Assembly (NCBI GenBank): GCA_025359885.1
Contig: JANYDG010000073.1
Coordinates: 1 to 38,812, forward strand
Reading direction: 5' to 3'
Origin: Acidobacteriota bacterium
GTDB lineage: Bacteria > Acidobacteriota > Terriglobia > Terriglobales > Acidobacteriaceae
DNA length: 38,812 nucleotides
Shown: positions 37,587-38,812 of the stretch, one piece after another
Numbering within the stretch: the first letter of the stretch is position 1
How the letters are laid out: the number at the start of each line of letters is the position of its first letter
Notes under the pieces: model-generated
Seen by the model: the letters and a program-made list of their open reading frames with translations, nothing else
What the model was told of the DNA's origin: nothing
The model's database searches: none
Position numbers and translations under genes: made by a program

Positions 37587-38812
37587 ATGAAATGCGAAAT
37601 CATCGCCGTCGGCTCCGAGCTCCTCACCCCCTGGCGGCAAGACACCAACTCGCTCTTTCTCACTGAAAAACTCAACGAAATCGGCATCCAGGTCGCCTTC
37701 AAAACCATCGTCGGCGACCGCCAGCGCGACCTCGTCTCCGCCGTCCGCACCGCCCTCAGCCGCGCCGACATCCTCGCCGTCATGGGCGGCCTCGGACCCA
37801 CCGAAGACGACCTCTCCCGCGAAGCCGTCGCCGAAGCCCTCGGCGTCACCGTCCATCGCGACGGCAAAATCGTCGCCGCCCTCGCCGCCCGCTTTGCCTC
37901 GCGCCGCATCCTCATGACCGACAACAACCTCAAACAGGCCGACATCATCGAGGGCGCCAAAGTCCTCCCCAACGCCAACGGCACCGCCCCCGGCCTCTGG
38001 CTTGATACCAAGTTTGCCGGTCATCGCAAGCTCATCATGCTCGTCCCCGGCCCCCCCAGCGAATGCAAACCACTCTTCGCCGACCAGTGCATCCCCCGGC
38101 TCCGCGAACTCCTCCCCGTCCGCCACATTGCCCGTCGCGTCCTTAAAGCGACCATGATTCCCGAGTCCACCGCCGACGCCCTCCTCGCCCCCATCTACAC
38201 CACCTATAAAGACGTCGAAACCACCATCCTCGCCGGAAATTGCGAAATCCAGCTCCAGCTCTCCTGCGCCAAACCCTCCCTCGAACTAGCACAGCACCGC
38301 GTCGACGAGCTCGCCACCCTCCTCGAAGAAGCCCTCGACCTCCACCTCTTCTCCTCCACCGGCGAAACACTCGAGCAAATCGTCCTCTACTACCTCGAAC
38401 TCAAGCAGGAAACCCTCGCCACCGCCGAAAGCTGCACCGGAGGACTCCTCGCCCAGCGACTCACCAGCATCAGCGGCAGCTCCCGCTCCTTCCTCGGCGG
38501 CGCCGTCGTCTACTCCAACGAACTCAAAACCGACTTCGCCAACGTCCCCGCCGAGCTCATCGAAACCTACGGCGCCGTCAGCGCCGAGGTCGCCGAAGCC
38601 CTCGCCTTCGGCATCAAACGCCGCGTCGGAGCCAGCATGGGCGTCGGCATAACAGGAATAGCCGGCCCCAGCGGCGGCTCAGAAGAAAAACCCGTAGGCC
38701 TCGTCTACATCGCCACCAGCTACAACAACAAAACCGAGTCCCTCGAATGTCACTTCCGCGGCGACAGAGAAAAAATCCGCCAATGGGCCACCCAACAAGC
38801 CCTGGACCTGAT
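37587..38812 (+). CDS. cinA: CinA-family protein (competence/damage-inducible; nicotinamide-nucleotide amidase), 3' end outside window
   Basis: About 408 residues are visible and the stop lies beyond the window. The N-terminal MoCF-like domain starts MKCEIIAVGSELL and contains GGLGPTEDDLSRE (about residues 67-79) and MLVPGPPSECKPLF. The C-terminal CinA domain has ESCTGGLLAQRLTSISGSS (from residue 281) and GVGITGIAGPSGGSEEKPVG, the deamidase part that recycles NMN in the pyridine nucleotide cycle. Family length is about 415-425, so only a few residues are missing. No Shine-Dalgarno is seen: the 5' region is the H2 heptad array, ending CTCCCTCT before the ATG. Confidence 0.95.
   Translation, partial: MKCEIIAVGSELLTPWRQDTNSLFLTEKLNEIGIQVAFKTIVGDRQRDLVSAVRTALSRADILAVMGGLGPTEDDLSREAVAEALGVTVHRDGKIVAALAARFASRRILMTDNNLKQADIIEGAKVLPNANGTAPGLWLDTKFAGHRKLIMLVPGPPSECKPLFADQCIPRLRELLPVRHIARRVLKATMIPESTADALLAPIYTTYKDVETTILAGNCEIQLQLSCAKPSLELAQHRVDELATLLEEALDLHLFSSTGETLEQIVLYYLELKQETLATAESCTGGLLAQRLTSISGSSRSFLGGAVVYSNELKTDFANVPAELIETYGAVSAEVAEALAFGIKRRVGASMGVGITGIAGPSGGSEEKPVGLVYIATSYNNKTESLECHFRGDREKIRQWATQQALDL

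Overview
The window looks like chromosomal DNA of an acidobacterium (class Terriglobia), although no rRNA is present to prove it. The reasons are a high-GC composition with strong C/G third-position bias, a VWFA-related protein of the kind first catalogued in Acidobacteria, a SpoIVB-like S55 peptidase in a non-sporulating setting, several secreted beta-propeller proteins, a Tat-exported Gfo/Idh/MocA oxidoreductase paired with a PmoA-like protein, and many small dispersed palindromic repeats. No tRNA, rRNA, CRISPR array, transposase or prophage gene was recognised.

Layout. 1-7.6 kb: tail of a PAS protein, nrdR, a UPF0175/DUF3368 toxin-antitoxin pair whose toxin is cut by an in-frame stop, a YbhN/UPF0104 membrane protein, a HAD phosphatase overlapping a lytic transglycosylase, a GH27 alpha-galactosidase with an antitoxin remnant in frame upstream, and a small c-type cytochrome. 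7.6-16.2 kb: a LolC/E-type permease, a large secreted propeller protein, a HigA antitoxin stub, a zinc alcohol dehydrogenase, the S55 peptidase and the VWFA protein. 16.2-17.4 kb: a small two-helix membrane protein and an IscA/ErpA-type Fe-S carrier between two strong terminators. 17.5-25.8 kb (minus strand): a type IV pilus/type II secretion-like operon in the order pilC, (S23 four-helix protein), pilB, pilM, pilN, pilO, pilP-like, and a glycine-rich pseudopilin; no secretin, prepilin peptidase or pilT is in view. 25.9-38.8 kb: Phd/VapC, a CapA-family protein, an unknown hydrophobic protein, a short-chain dehydrogenase relic, ribE, a YncE-like propeller, a zinc-ribbon protein, a mini M50 protease, the oxidoreductase/PmoA-like pair, yacG-pgpA, an IPT/NHL protein, a small membrane ORF and the start of cinA.

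The most unusual content is non-coding. At least five small repeat families sit in the intergenic gaps: (H1) arrays of 6-7 nt TCACACT units; (H2) exact CCCTGAC heptads; (A) a CCTGAGCGAAGCGAAGGATC-like element, often followed directly by H1; (B) a GGGTGCCC-type hairpin element, present in isolated copies and as a 109-bp tandem array whose third copy has a differently paired stem; (C) paired GGCTTCAGC hairpins. H1 or H2 arrays lie in most spacers of the pilus operon and bracket the S23 gene. A copy of the last ten codons of pilC sits beside one array, which suggests repeat-mediated rearrangement. A second theme is decay of toxin-antitoxin genes: one toxin stopped early, one antitoxin N-terminus stranded in front of a glycosidase, one HigA stub and one intact Phd/VapC pair.
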